A DNA stretch of 64,000 nt from contig JAXMAO010000001.1 of NCBI GenBank assembly GCA_046350375.1, forward strand, positions 62,001-126,000, written 5' to 3'. The translations under genes were made by a program, and so were the position numbers. Numbering within the stretch: the stretch's first letter is position 1; every line of letters begins with the position of its first letter. This document shows positions 25,548-33,853 of the stretch, piece by piece. Source of the DNA: JAXMAO01 sp046350375. Lineage in GTDB: Bacteria > Planctomycetota > Phycisphaerae > UBA1845 > UTPLA1. The notes under the pieces were generated by a model, which had not been told where the DNA came from, searched no databases, and saw only the letters and a program-made list of their open reading frames with translations.

Positions 25548-26750
25548 ATGATTTCCCCCCACGGTTCGACCGCGCTTCAGCCGCTGTTCGTCGACGATGC
25601 GGCCCAGCGCGCGGCGCTCGAGAAGGAAGCGGCCGGTCTGCCCGGCGTTCTGGTCAGCAGTCGCACGGCCAGCAATGCGGTCATGCTCGGGAGCGGCTAC
25701 TTCAACCCGCTGGCGGGGTTCATGGATCGCGCCGCGGCGCTGTCGGTCGCCGAGAAGATGCGCCTGCCGGGCGGCGCGGTCTGGCCGGTGCCGATCCTCA
25801 ATCAATTGGCCGAGTCGACCATCACGGGCGAGCTGCGCAAGGCGCGGCGGATCGCGCTGCGCGATCCAAACCTGCCGGGCCAGCCGGTGCTGGCGGTGCA
25901 GGACGTGCAGTCGATCGAGACGCTGTCGGCCGACGAGCTGAGCTGCCTGGTCGAGCGGACCTTCGGCACGTCGGACGCGGCCCATCCGGGCGTGGCCGAC
26001 TTCGCCGCGCAGGGCCGGGCGCTGGTCGCCGGGCCGCTGCGGGTGCTGAACTATTCGTACTTCCAGGCCGAGTTTCCGGACACCCTTCGCACGGCCGGCG
26101 CAATTCGCGCCGAGTTCGCCCGGCGCGGCTGGGGCAACGTGGTCGCGTTCCAGACGCGCAACCCGATGCACCTGGCGCACGAGGAACTGTGCAAGATGGC
26201 GCTGCGGGCCGTGCACGGCGACGGGCTGCTCATTCACATGGTGCTCGGCCGGCTGAAGAAGGGCGACATTCCCGCCGCGGTGCGCGATGCCTCGATCCGC
26301 AAGATGGTCGAGCTCTATTTCCCCGCGGGCTCGGTGATGATCGCCGGGTACGGCTTCGACATGCTCTATGCCGGGCCGCGCGAGGCCGTGCTGCACGCGA
26401 TCCTGCGGCAGAACTGCGGCTGCTCGCACCTGATCGTCGGCCGCGACCACGCCGGCGTGGGCAGCTACTACGGCGCGTTCGACGCCCAGGCGATCTTCGA
26501 CACGCTGCCGCCCGGCGGGCTGGCGATCCGCATCTTCAGGGCCGACCACACCGCCTGGTCGAAGAAGCTGGGGCGCGTGGTGATGATGCGCGACTGCCCG
26601 GATCACACGCCGGAGGACTACGTCAACCTGTCGGGCACGAAGGTGCGCGAGCTGCTGGCGGCGGGGCAGCCGCTGCCGGCGGAATTCGCGCGGCCCGAGG
26701 TGGCGGCGATCCTGGCAGCGCACTACCAGGCCGAGGCGCGCGGCGGCTGA
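25548..26750 (+). CDS. sat: sulfate adenylyltransferase (ATP sulfurylase)
   Basis: Makes adenosine 5'-phosphosulfate from ATP and sulfate, the activating step of sulfate assimilation or dissimilation. The 400-residue protein is of the monofunctional Sat type. Motifs: the ATP-binding QTRNPMHLAHEEL (~202-214), GRLKKGDIP, GRDHAGVGSYYGAFDAQ (~298-314) and LSGTKVRELLAAGQPLP near the C-terminus. There is no C-terminal APS kinase domain. The ATG at 25548 was preferred over the earlier in-frame start (25494), which only adds a low-complexity leader. It stands alone; no cysH, aprAB or dsr genes are nearby. Confidence 0.95.
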   Translation: MISPHGSTALQPLFVDDAAQRAALEKEAAGLPGVLVSSRTASNAVMLGSGYFNPLAGFMDRAAALSVAEKMRLPGGAVWPVPILNQLAESTITGELRKARRIALRDPNLPGQPVLAVQDVQSIETLSADELSCLVERTFGTSDAAHPGVADFAAQGRALVAGPLRVLNYSYFQAEFPDTLRTAGAIRAEFARRGWGNVVAFQTRNPMHLAHEELCKMALRAVHGDGLLIHMVLGRLKKGDIPAAVRDASIRKMVELYFPAGSVMIAGYGFDMLYAGPREAVLHAILRQNCGCSHLIVGRDHAGVGSYYGAFDAQAIFDTLPPGGLAIRIFRADHTAWSKKLGRVVMMRDCPDHTPEDYVNLSGTKVRELLAAGQPLPAEFARPEVAAILAAHYQAEARGG

Positions 26751-26796
26751 CGGGCCGGCTTCGGCAGCGCGGAATTCTCTCCGCACCGACAGCAGA

Positions 26797-26826
26797 ACGG
26801 CCCGCCGACGGGAGTCGACGGGCCGT
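26797..26826. terminator. bidirectional stem-loop between sat and PEP-CTERM gene
   Basis: ACGGCCCG and CGGGCCGT form a perfect 8-bp stem, with an inner CGAC/GTCG extension after one mismatch. It lies between two convergent genes. There is no T-tract. Confidence 0.55.
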
Positions 26827-26873
26827 GAATGGACATCCTTCGTTGCGAGCGATTCACGCCCGCCGCGGTGGCG

Positions 26874-27812
26874 CTAGCGCGCCGCGCGGCGTCGCAGCGC
26901 CGCCAGGCCGGAGAGCAGCAGCAGCGTGGCGCTGGCCGGCTCGGGCACGAAGCCGCGGACGGCGACCATGTGGTTACCGCCGCCGTAGGTCGTGAAGAGG
27001 AAGTCGCCGGTGAGCGGATCGATAAATGCCCCCTCGGCGCCGCTCAAACCCGTGAGGAACGCGCGGCGCGTGGCGACGATTGGATCGCCATTCGCATCGA
27101 GCTCGTACGTGGCGACGTTGCCCGCGCTGTATTCCGACACGATCATCGTCGGCACCGGAAAGAGCGGTGAGCCCAGCGGAACGTAGGTGAATCCCTCGGG
27201 TCCGCCCCCGAGACGCGATGCCGGAATGTCCGTCACCGTCCCCAGGTCGTAGGTGCCCAGGCCGTCCGGCGTCACCGACGTGTCGAGCCACTGCCCGCCG
27301 GCCCAGGTGACGAGCTTCATTCGGCCCGCGCCCGGGTAGCCGGCGGGGACAAAGTTGAGCGCCGAGAGCGAACCCTCGACGCCATAGGGAGCCAGCGATG
27401 TGATCTTGTCGGTGATGCCGCTGCCGGGCAGGGTCTGACCGAGCTCGTTGACCGGCCAGCGTGCCAGGAAGAGGACGTTGCCCGGGCCGTAAACGACTCC
27501 ACCATCGTTGTAGGCCGCGTCTGCAACTCGGGTGGACAGGCCCGAGAAGCCGGTAATGTGACCATCGATGTCGCGGATCAGGTTGACAGAGTAGAGCCCG
27601 CCGGCCGAACCGTTCGCGAGGCCGCCGATGAGCAGCGTATTCGGATCGCCAAGTTTGAGCGTCAGCCCGCCGTAGTTCAGCGGTACGTCGGAGACCGGTC
27701 CCAGGTCGGCGTAGCTGTAGCTTCCGGCGTAAAACGGGTCGATGGTCTGCGCCTGCACAGCCCCGACGCAGCCGACCAGGACGAGGATACCGAACGCGAT
27801 GCGAGCCCGCAT
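26874..27812 (-). CDS. PEP-CTERM sorted exported propeller-like protein
   Basis: A 312-residue protein from ATG 27812, with GGAGG eight bases upstream; the ATG at 27833 has none. The signal peptide is RARIAFGILVLVGCVGAVQA. The body has propeller-type strands with Gly-rich turns (GLANGSAGGLYSVNLIRDID, GGGPEGFTYVPLGSP, PTMIVSEYSAGNVATYELD, GAFIDPLTGDFLFTTYGGG), similar in form to lactonase/NHL-like folds, though no active site is identifiable. The C-terminus VPEPASATLLLLSGLAALRR plus RAAR is a PEP-CTERM tail almost identical to the orphan tail near 1630. Surface-anchored function unknown. Confidence 0.82.
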   Translation of the reverse strand: MRARIAFGILVLVGCVGAVQAQTIDPFYAGSYSYADLGPVSDVPLNYGGLTLKLGDPNTLLIGGLANGSAGGLYSVNLIRDIDGHITGFSGLSTRVADAAYNDGGVVYGPGNVLFLARWPVNELGQTLPGSGITDKITSLAPYGVEGSLSALNFVPAGYPGAGRMKLVTWAGGQWLDTSVTPDGLGTYDLGTVTDIPASRLGGGPEGFTYVPLGSPLFPVPTMIVSEYSAGNVATYELDANGDPIVATRRAFLTGLSGAEGAFIDPLTGDFLFTTYGGGNHMVAVRGFVPEPASATLLLLSGLAALRRRAAR

Positions 27813-28009
27813 GAAAGAGCCTCCGGCGCGCACGCGCGCTCGCGCTCCAAAGGCGAGACAGGCGGACGCATCGATCCTATGTCGGTTGGAAATGGCGAGT
27901 CAAATAACTGAAATCACAGCGGAACACGGCCTGCAAGCGCTGAACCGCAAACGGGTTAGCGGATGCCGACGGGTGGATTAGGGATAGTCCTGATGGGGTT
28001 ACCGGTCGG

Positions 28010-29044
28010 TCAGGAGCCTTGCGGTGCGGCCGGGGCGAGCACGGCGTTGGGGTACTCGTTGTAGTACCAGTCGAAGGCGCTGCGGACGCCGTCGGCGAAC
28101 TTGACCTGGGGTTTCCAGCCCAGCAGCTCGCGGGTGAACGAGCCGTCGATGCGTTGCGGCAGGCCGGTGAGCGCGATGGCGGAGCGATTGAGCGAAACGC
28201 CGGCGCTTCCGGCGCTGAAGCGGTAGAGCCACTCGGAGAGCCAGCCGCAGAAGAAGGCCACGCCATAGGGGACGCTCTTGGTGGGGCGCTGGGCGCCGAA
28301 GCCTTCGGCCATGGCGTTGAGGTAGTCGCGCTGGGTGACGCGCTCGGTGCCGGCGGCGATGAGCGATTGGCCGGCGGCGCGCGGCGAGCGCCCGGCGGCG
28401 ACGACGCAGCGGGCGGCGTCGGTCACGTAAAGCATGGCCATTTCGTTGTCGCCGGCGCCGACCACGCGCAGCATCGGGCTGGTCATGAAGGGGCGCAGGT
28501 AGCGGTGCATGGTGCGGTTGCGCGGCCCGAATATGTAGGTGAGGCGGACGATGACCCACTCGGTCGGCGCGACCACCTGCGTGCGGACGACCTGCTCGGC
28601 GGCCAGCTTGGTGCGGCCGTAGACAAACCAGCGCGGCGGCACGGGGGTGGGCGTGTGCTCGGTAATGACCCGCCCGGCGTCGAGCAGCTTGGGGTGATAG
28701 ACGCCGCAGGAGCTGATGTAGACGAAGCGGCGCACGCCGGCCTCGAGCGCGGCGGAGACCAGCCGCTGCGTGCCGGCGACGGTGGTTTCGTAGAAGTCGC
28801 GCTGGTCGCCGACGATTTCAACGCGCGCCGCGGCGTGATAGACCACGTCGCAGCCGCGGCAGGCGGCGCGGAGCGAGGCGGCGTCTTCAAGTTCGCCGGG
28901 GACGGTTTCGGCGCCGAGGCGCGTCAGCAGGTTGCGATCGCCGCTGGGGCGGCAGATGGCGCGGACGGAGTCGCCGGCGGCGCGCAGCGCCTCGATGAGG
29001 TGGCTGCCGACGAACCCCGTTCCACCGGTGACCAGAACCTTCAT
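28010..29044 (-). CDS. NAD-dependent epimerase/dehydratase (extended SDR)
   Basis: Extended short-chain dehydrogenase of 344 residues. The N-terminal Rossmann motif TGGTGFVGS (~6-14), the central SSCGVYHP, and the catalytic YGRTK (Tyr 142, Lys 146) with Ser 111/112 are all present. The overall pattern (FGPRNRTMHRYLRPFM, LYVTDAARCVV) is closest to 3-beta-hydroxysteroid dehydrogenase/isomerase or OleD-like members rather than sugar epimerases. It is the last gene of a three-gene minus-strand operon after a KASIII-like protein and an ICMT-like methyltransferase, 36 bp downstream of the latter, which suggests it modifies an acyl- or polyketide-derived product. Substrate unknown. Confidence 0.87.
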   Translation of the reverse strand: MKVLVTGGTGFVGSHLIEALRAAGDSVRAICRPSGDRNLLTRLGAETVPGELEDAASLRAACRGCDVVYHAAARVEIVGDQRDFYETTVAGTQRLVSAALEAGVRRFVYISSCGVYHPKLLDAGRVITEHTPTPVPPRWFVYGRTKLAAEQVVRTQVVAPTEWVIVRLTYIFGPRNRTMHRYLRPFMTSPMLRVVGAGDNEMAMLYVTDAARCVVAAGRSPRAAGQSLIAAGTERVTQRDYLNAMAEGFGAQRPTKSVPYGVAFFCGWLSEWLYRFSAGSAGVSLNRSAIALTGLPQRIDGSFTRELLGWKPQVKFADGVRSAFDWYYNEYPNAVLAPAAPQGS

Positions 29045-29080
29045 GCCGACCTCAGACGTTTGGCGCCGCGGGGCGCCGCG

Positions 29081-29635
29081 TCAATCCGTGGGCGGGCGCG
29101 GCACCCAGCGCGGCACCCGCCGGCAATACGCCTCGTAGCTCTCACCAAACCGCTGCCGCAAGCGCGGCTCTTCGATGCGCGTCACCTGCCAGTGGGCGAT
29201 CGGCAGGCCGATCAGCACCAGCAGGAGAATACCAAGCGACGAAAAGTATATCGCCTCACCCAAGACTGTCACAATGAGCGAGGCGGCAACGGGGTTCCGG
29301 CACCAGCGATAGGGGCCGCTGGCCACGAAGACCCGGGGCGGGTCGAACTCGACGTGCGGCCCCTTGCCAAAGAAGATCAGCCAGGCCGAGCAGGCCAGGT
29401 AAACCCACAGCCCGCCGGCAAAGACGGCGACGCCGGTCAGGTGCTGAAAGCCGCTCCAGAATTGCGAGATATCGCTGCGCAGGCTGCCGGACGGCTGGAA
29501 GAGGCGGTCGCCCAGCCGGAACAGGGAGGGGACCACGCCGAGAATGAAGGCGAGGAACGCGGCGGTGAAGAAGCAGGCCCGCAAGGCGAAGGGCTTGTCG
29601 GCCGGCGAAGTAGGGTTTGGGGTGGGGTCTACCAT
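29081..29635 (-). CDS. ICMT/PEMT-like membrane methyltransferase
   Basis: A 184-residue membrane protein of the isoprenylcysteine carboxyl methyltransferase-like family. Four or so helices are followed by the SAM-binding signature GPYRWCRNPVAASLIVTVLG and the C-terminal EPRLRQRFGESYEAYCRRVP. I start it at ATG 29635, which overlaps the KASIII-like stop (ATGGTAG) and implies coupling; an upstream ATG at 29662 gives a longer, unlikely N-terminus. In bacteria such enzymes often O-methylate lipids or polyketide phenols; here the partner genes (KASIII-like, SDR) support a small lipid-like substrate, by inference. Confidence 0.85.
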   Translation of the reverse strand: MVDPTPNPTSPADKPFALRACFFTAAFLAFILGVVPSLFRLGDRLFQPSGSLRSDISQFWSGFQHLTGVAVFAGGLWVYLACSAWLIFFGKGPHVEFDPPRVFVASGPYRWCRNPVAASLIVTVLGEAIYFSSLGILLLVLIGLPIAHWQVTRIEEPRLRQRFGESYEAYCRRVPRWVPRPPTD

Positions 29636-30744
29636 TTCACCGCAAAGCCGGCGGTCATCCACTTGCTCGACTCAACCGCATGGACGACGGCAAGCTGGCC
29701 GGGTTGCAGCTCGCCGGTGCGAACCATTTCGTCGAGGTGAAGCAAGGTGGCCGACCCGCCGCAGTAGCCGACGCGCGCGCTGCGAAACTTGATGTGGTCG
29801 CGCGTGATGCCGAGGCGGTCGAGGAACGCCGGGATGTGCTCGTCGTAGAGCTGCATCGTGGGGATCGACACTACATAGTGATTGACCGTGTTGGACGGAA
29901 TATTCAGCTTCTTGGTGAAGCGGAGCAGCCCTTCCAGCAGCAGCGGGGCGGCATTGTCGTTGACGGCGGTAAAGTCCTGCCAGAGGTGGTGCTGCCCGTG
30001 GCTGTACATTTCCGGAATCTGGTGGTTGGACTTGACCAGGTCGGCCGCGGCGCCGCCGGCGGTCATGCCGGCCGGGCGACCGGCGCCGACCGACTCGACG
30101 AAGGTGCCCAGGATTTCGTGACCGTGCGTGCCGTTCTGGCCGGCCTGAAGCACCAGGGCGCCGGCCCCGTCGGCGAGAATCCAGCGCAGGGCCGCGTGGA
30201 CCTTGTCCATCTTGGCCTGGTTGAAGTAGCAGCTTCGCAGATAGACACTGGAGAGCTGGCTGTAGCAGACCAGGGCGGTGCTGTAGCGTCCGGAGCGAAT
30301 CGCGTCGTAGGCGATCTGCACGCCCTTGCCGACGCCGGAGCAGTTCGAGTGAATCTCCATTTCGGCGCAGGTCTGAATGCCGAGCCGTTCCTGCAACAGG
30401 GCGCTGGTGGGCGGGGTGCTCTGGTCGTAGGAGGGGCAGGCGATGATGATCAGCTCGACCTGCTGCGGCTGAACCTTGGCCATGTCCAGCGCGTTGCGCG
30501 CCGCGGCCTCGGCCAGGCTGGCGAAGGTGTGGGTCATGTCGCCGGTTTCGGGGTCGACCGCCAGGTGACGCGTGATGACGCCGCTGCGCTCGAGCATGCG
30601 CTTCGAGAGCCCGTCGACGAAGCTGCGGATTTTCGGGGGCGCCTGATCCAGCGGGCCGAGGAGCGACTCGAGTCGATCGTTGGGGACCGGTGGCCCGGGA
30701 AGAAAACTGCCGGTGCCGGTGATGCGAACAGGTCTGAGCGACAT
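29629..30744 (-). CDS. KASIII-like thiolase-fold protein lacking the usual Asn
   Basis: Ketoacyl-ACP synthase III-like protein, 371 residues, with GGGAG just before ATG 30744. The nucleophile is in EIHSNCSGVGKG (Cys 135), and a His (289) in VNHYVVSIPTMQL matches the FabH HQAN position. The segment equivalent to FabH RYGNTSAAS is RVGYCGGSA, so the catalytic Asn appears replaced by Tyr 327. The C-terminus keeps ESSKWMTAGFAVKW, like the FabH end. Loss of Asn suggests acyl transfer rather than decarboxylative condensation, or a divergent mechanism (inference). First gene of the operon with ICMT-like and SDR genes; no acyl carrier protein gene is adjacent. Confidence 0.88.
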   Translation of the reverse strand: MSLRPVRITGTGSFLPGPPVPNDRLESLLGPLDQAPPKIRSFVDGLSKRMLERSGVITRHLAVDPETGDMTHTFASLAEAAARNALDMAKVQPQQVELIIIACPSYDQSTPPTSALLQERLGIQTCAEMEIHSNCSGVGKGVQIAYDAIRSGRYSTALVCYSQLSSVYLRSCYFNQAKMDKVHAALRWILADGAGALVLQAGQNGTHGHEILGTFVESVGAGRPAGMTAGGAAADLVKSNHQIPEMYSHGQHHLWQDFTAVNDNAAPLLLEGLLRFTKKLNIPSNTVNHYVVSIPTMQLYDEHIPAFLDRLGITRDHIKFRSARVGYCGGSATLLHLDEMVRTGELQPGQLAVVHAVESSKWMTAGFAVKW

Positions 30745-31079
30745 ACAACTCCCAACTTACCGAAGCGGCGAGAACTCGCGCGACCGAGACGCCCGATCGA
30801 GCGACCGCATCAACTGCCGGTCGCCGGCCGGATCGCGGCCCGGAGTGACGCCATCACCGCGCCGCAGCACTCGTGCCCGGCGACGCTGATGGGCTGTCGG
30901 AAACCGGGGCAGATTACCGCAGCCACTTGCGGTGCGCCAAGCGCCGAGTTTGTGCTCTTGCACAACAAATATAAGTGCAATATCAATAGCACGTTACGGC
31001 GATACGATCGGCGCTGCCCGCGATGGGCGCCCGGTTCGGTCCGATCCGCGGACCTCACCCTGTATACGCGGGAACGCAC
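30745..31079. other. divergent promoter region
   Basis: About 335 bp between the KASIII-like operon (minus) and the dipeptide epimerase (plus). It holds the promoter/operator candidate at 30958-30986 and a GGCGC/GCGCC hairpin near 31011-31032 in the leader of the epimerase. No open frame with a ribosome site. Confidence 0.5.
30958..30986 (+). promoter_or_regulatory. promoter with overlapping inverted repeat (operator candidate)
   Basis: TTGCAC (30958-30963) and TATCAA (30981-30986), 17 bp apart, form a plausible sigma-70 promoter toward the epimerase gene. The spacer ends with GTGCAA (30975-30980), making the inverted repeat TTGCAC-N11-GTGCAA. A dimeric regulator bound there would cover the -35 and spacer. 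The surroundings are clearly A+T richer than the genes. Confidence 0.5.
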
Positions 31080-32105
31080 ATGCTTCTTACATGGCATCGC
31101 ATTCATTTGACCCTGCGCCGGCCGTTTGTCACCGCCACCGCCGTGCGCTCCAGCAAGCAGACGATATGGGTTCGCGTAGTTCACGCTGGAATCGAAGGTT
31201 GGGGCGAGGCCGTACCCGCCGACACCTACGGACAGTCGCTCGAATCGGCCGAGCGAACGCTGCACGCCGCCGTGCCGCTGCTCGAGAAGGCCGATCCGGA
31301 ACAGCCGGCACAGGTCACCGATGCGCTGCTGGCGCGGTTTGACGATCAGCGCGCCACGGTGGCGGCGATCGACGCGGCGCTCTACGACTGGCTCGGCAAG
31401 GCCCGCGGACAATCGGTGATGGAACTGCTCGGCGTGCCGGCCGGGCCGATTCCACCGACGTCCGTCACGCTGGGGATCGATTCGCCCGAGACGCTCGCCG
31501 CCAAGGCCGCCGAGCTGGCCGGCTTTCCGGTCTGGAAGGTCAAGATCGGCACCGCCGCCGAGTCCGAGACGCTGGCGCTGGTTCGCCGACTGGCGCCGAC
31601 GCAGCGGATCCGGGTCGACGCCAACACCGGCTGGACGGCCGACGACGCGCTCGAGCGACTGCGGCGCGTGGCGGCGTTTGACCTGGAGCTGGTCGAGCAG
31701 CCGGTGCGCCGCGAAGACCTCGACACGCTGCGGCGGCTACGCGCGGCGGCGCTGTGTCCGATCGTGGCGGACGAGAGCTGCGTCGTGCCGGCCGACGTGC
31801 CGCGCGTGGCGGGCGCGGTAGACGGGATCAACATCAAGCTGAGCAAGTGCGGGGGCATCACCGAGGCGCGGCGGATGATCTCGGCGGCGCGTTCGGCCGG
31901 GCTGCGGGTGATGCTGGGGTGCATGATCGAGAGCTCGCTGGGGATTTCGACCGCGGCGCAGCTCGCGCCGCTGGTCGACTGGCTCGACCTGGACGGCCAC
32001 CTGCTGATTTCAGACGACCCGTTTGAGGGTCTGGGGGGTGCTGGGGGGGTGCTGACGCCCGGCCGGGCAGTCGGCCTGGGGGTCTGGCCGCGGGCTCGTG
32101 CGTAG
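31080..32105 (+). CDS. dipeptide epimerase (enolase superfamily, AEE-like)
   Basis: Enolase-superfamily protein of 341 residues, most like L-Ala-D/L-Glu epimerases that recycle murein peptides. Catalytic elements: KVKIG (Lys 153 and 155), metal ligands in RVDANTGW (Asp 180), VEQP (Glu 206) and ADES (Asp 231), and the second acid/base Lys in NIKLSKCGGITEA (~253/256). A DxD in WLDLDGHLL (303, 305) and MLGCMIESSLGI are marks of the dipeptide epimerase branch. The ATG at 31080 is preferred over 31023 because the enolase N-terminal domain begins there. The exact dipeptide is not deducible. A GntR-type regulator gene follows after 327 bp. Confidence 0.9.
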   Translation: MLLTWHRIHLTLRRPFVTATAVRSSKQTIWVRVVHAGIEGWGEAVPADTYGQSLESAERTLHAAVPLLEKADPEQPAQVTDALLARFDDQRATVAAIDAALYDWLGKARGQSVMELLGVPAGPIPPTSVTLGIDSPETLAAKAAELAGFPVWKVKIGTAAESETLALVRRLAPTQRIRVDANTGWTADDALERLRRVAAFDLELVEQPVRREDLDTLRRLRAAALCPIVADESCVVPADVPRVAGAVDGINIKLSKCGGITEARRMISAARSAGLRVMLGCMIESSLGISTAAQLAPLVDWLDLDGHLLISDDPFEGLGGAGGVLTPGRAVGLGVWPRARA

Positions 32106-32432
32106 ATGCACATAGGGACCGAAGTTGGAACAAAGATGGTGCGGCGCGGTTTGGCTTGACGACACTTGGTCCCGGCTAAGAATTTCACGGCAACGCCATG
32201 GCAGGGGGGTAAGGGCTGGATCGGCAGACCGCGCGCGGCTAGGCGCAGGCGGCGGATAGGCCGATCGGCCCGACGCGGAGAAGAACCAACGCGACGCCGG
32301 GCGCGTGCCATGCTGACACACGTTCGGTCGGCCGGACCTGGGGGGATCGGCCGCCGAACTCACGCACCACCCGAGCGGAGCACGGCCGCAGACTCGCACC
32401 CGCGGCCGGAGCACAGCCGGAGACTCCCAGCC
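32106..32432. other. intergenic region, nothing recognised
   Basis: About 330 bp between the epimerase and the GntR-type regulator on the same strand. An in-frame extension of the regulator runs through it but is Arg/Pro-rich without a ribosome site. No repeat, RNA or clear promoter found. Confidence 0.35.
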
Positions 32433-33542
32433 ATGCACGAGCGCGATGTGTACGCCAACCCGTCCGGGTCGGTTCCGCGATTGAGTTACAAGTTTCAGCG
32501 GCTTCGCGAGCAGATTCGGCAGACGATTCTGTCCGGGGGGCTGCCGGACCAGCTGCCCGGCGAGCGCGAGCTGGCGCGGCGGTTCAACGCCAACGCCAAG
32601 ACAATCAACAAAGCGCTGGCCGACCTGGCGGTCGAGGGGCTGGTGCGGCGATTCATCGGGCGCGGCACGTTCGTGGCGCGCGGCGACAGCGATGCCGACC
32701 TGCTGCGGACGGTGCGGCGGACCGTGCACCTGGCGCTGGCGCGCGGCGTGCCGGGGCGGCTGGCGCAGCGCCTGCGGCTGGAGCTGGGCGGCGACGAGAC
32801 CTGTCACCTGCGCAGCGACGTGACGGTGCGCGGCGACGGCGCGCTGAGCGCCGGGCCGGGCTTCTTCCGCGCGACTGAGCCGATGCATGCGCTGGTGTTC
32901 GAGATTGCCGAGCCGCTGCGTCGCCCGGGCTGCGGCGCGCCGGACGAAGCGTTTCTTCTCTCGCTGGCGCGGCGGCAGATTTCGACCGTGCTGCTGGGCG
33001 GCGTCGGGGCGGCGATGCGCGTGAACGCCGTCGCCCCCGACTTCGCGCAGGGAGCGTTTCGGCTGACCGAGTATCTGTTCGATCTCGGTCGCCGGGCCGT
33101 CCGGGCGTGTGCCGCCTCGGTCGACACGGCCGAGCTGCGCGCCGCGCTGGAAGGATATCGCACCGCATGCCGGCGCCGCGGCGCGCCGGAGGCGATCGTG
33201 CCGCTCGAAAGTGTCGCGCTGGCGTCCGGCCGGGCCGACAATGCCGGCTGCCTGCTGATCGGCGGCGCGGCGGTCGAGCAGGCCGAATCCTCCGGGCGGC
33301 TGGATGAGCGCGCCGTGGCGCTGCTGGACGTCGGCGATCCGTGTGGCGAGCGGGCGCGGCTGGTCACCTATGAGTTCGATGCGGCGCGTCTGACGGGCTG
33401 GGTGGCGCGGCTGGCGGCCGATCGGCGACCCGGCACGGTGCCGATGCAGGTGCTGGTGCCGGGGCAGTTGCAGTTGCGCGGCGGGGCCGAGCCGCGCGGC
33501 GCGGCGCGGGGCGGCCTGTGCACCGAGGCGGTGCTGGCGTAG
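32433..33542 (+). CDS. GntR-family transcriptional regulator
   Basis: A 369-residue regulator. Residues ~18-85 are a GntR winged helix-turn-helix: YKFQRLREQIRQTILSGGLP, PGERELARRFNANAKTINKA, LAVEGLVRRFIGRGTFV. The rest is long (about 280 residues) and ends VPMQVLVPGQLQLRGG, which resembles the end of LacI/periplasmic-binding-protein-like effector domains, as in AraR-type GntR/LacI hybrids. The ligand is unknown. It might control itself or the neighbouring dipeptide epimerase (inference from position). ATG 32433 chosen because the wing-helix domain begins soon after it. Confidence 0.82.
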   Translation: MHERDVYANPSGSVPRLSYKFQRLREQIRQTILSGGLPDQLPGERELARRFNANAKTINKALADLAVEGLVRRFIGRGTFVARGDSDADLLRTVRRTVHLALARGVPGRLAQRLRLELGGDETCHLRSDVTVRGDGALSAGPGFFRATEPMHALVFEIAEPLRRPGCGAPDEAFLLSLARRQISTVLLGGVGAAMRVNAVAPDFAQGAFRLTEYLFDLGRRAVRACAASVDTAELRAALEGYRTACRRRGAPEAIVPLESVALASGRADNAGCLLIGGAAVEQAESSGRLDERAVALLDVGDPCGERARLVTYEFDAARLTGWVARLAADRRPGTVPMQVLVPGQLQLRGGAEPRGAARGGLCTEAVLA

Positions 33543-33853
33543 CTGGCGGTCAGACGCACCTCTTCACGCCGCGGGGCACGTGCGGCTCGGCGTGCTGCCG
33601 CGGACACGCGGCCCGCATCTGTTGACGAATCGAACGGGTCAGACCGCGGCGCCTTCGCGATTGGTTTGCGAAGCGCGGCGCGCCGCCATATGCGCTAGTC
33701 GGAGGTCAGCCCGCACGCCCCCCGGAGCGATTCGGGACCGGCGCCGCGTCGTCCCCAGCGGCGCGCGGCCGCAGGAGGCGACGTACGGGCATCTCGATCG
33801 GCGGTCGCGGGAAGCTGCGCCGCGGACGGGTCGGTTCCACAGGAAGCGCAACC
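33543..33853. other. intergenic region, nothing firm recognised
   Basis: About 310 bp with a GGCGCCGC/GCGGCGC hairpin near 33750-33770, between the regulator and the zinc-ribbon gene. No open frame with a ribosome site. A structured RNA cannot be excluded by eye. Confidence 0.3.
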
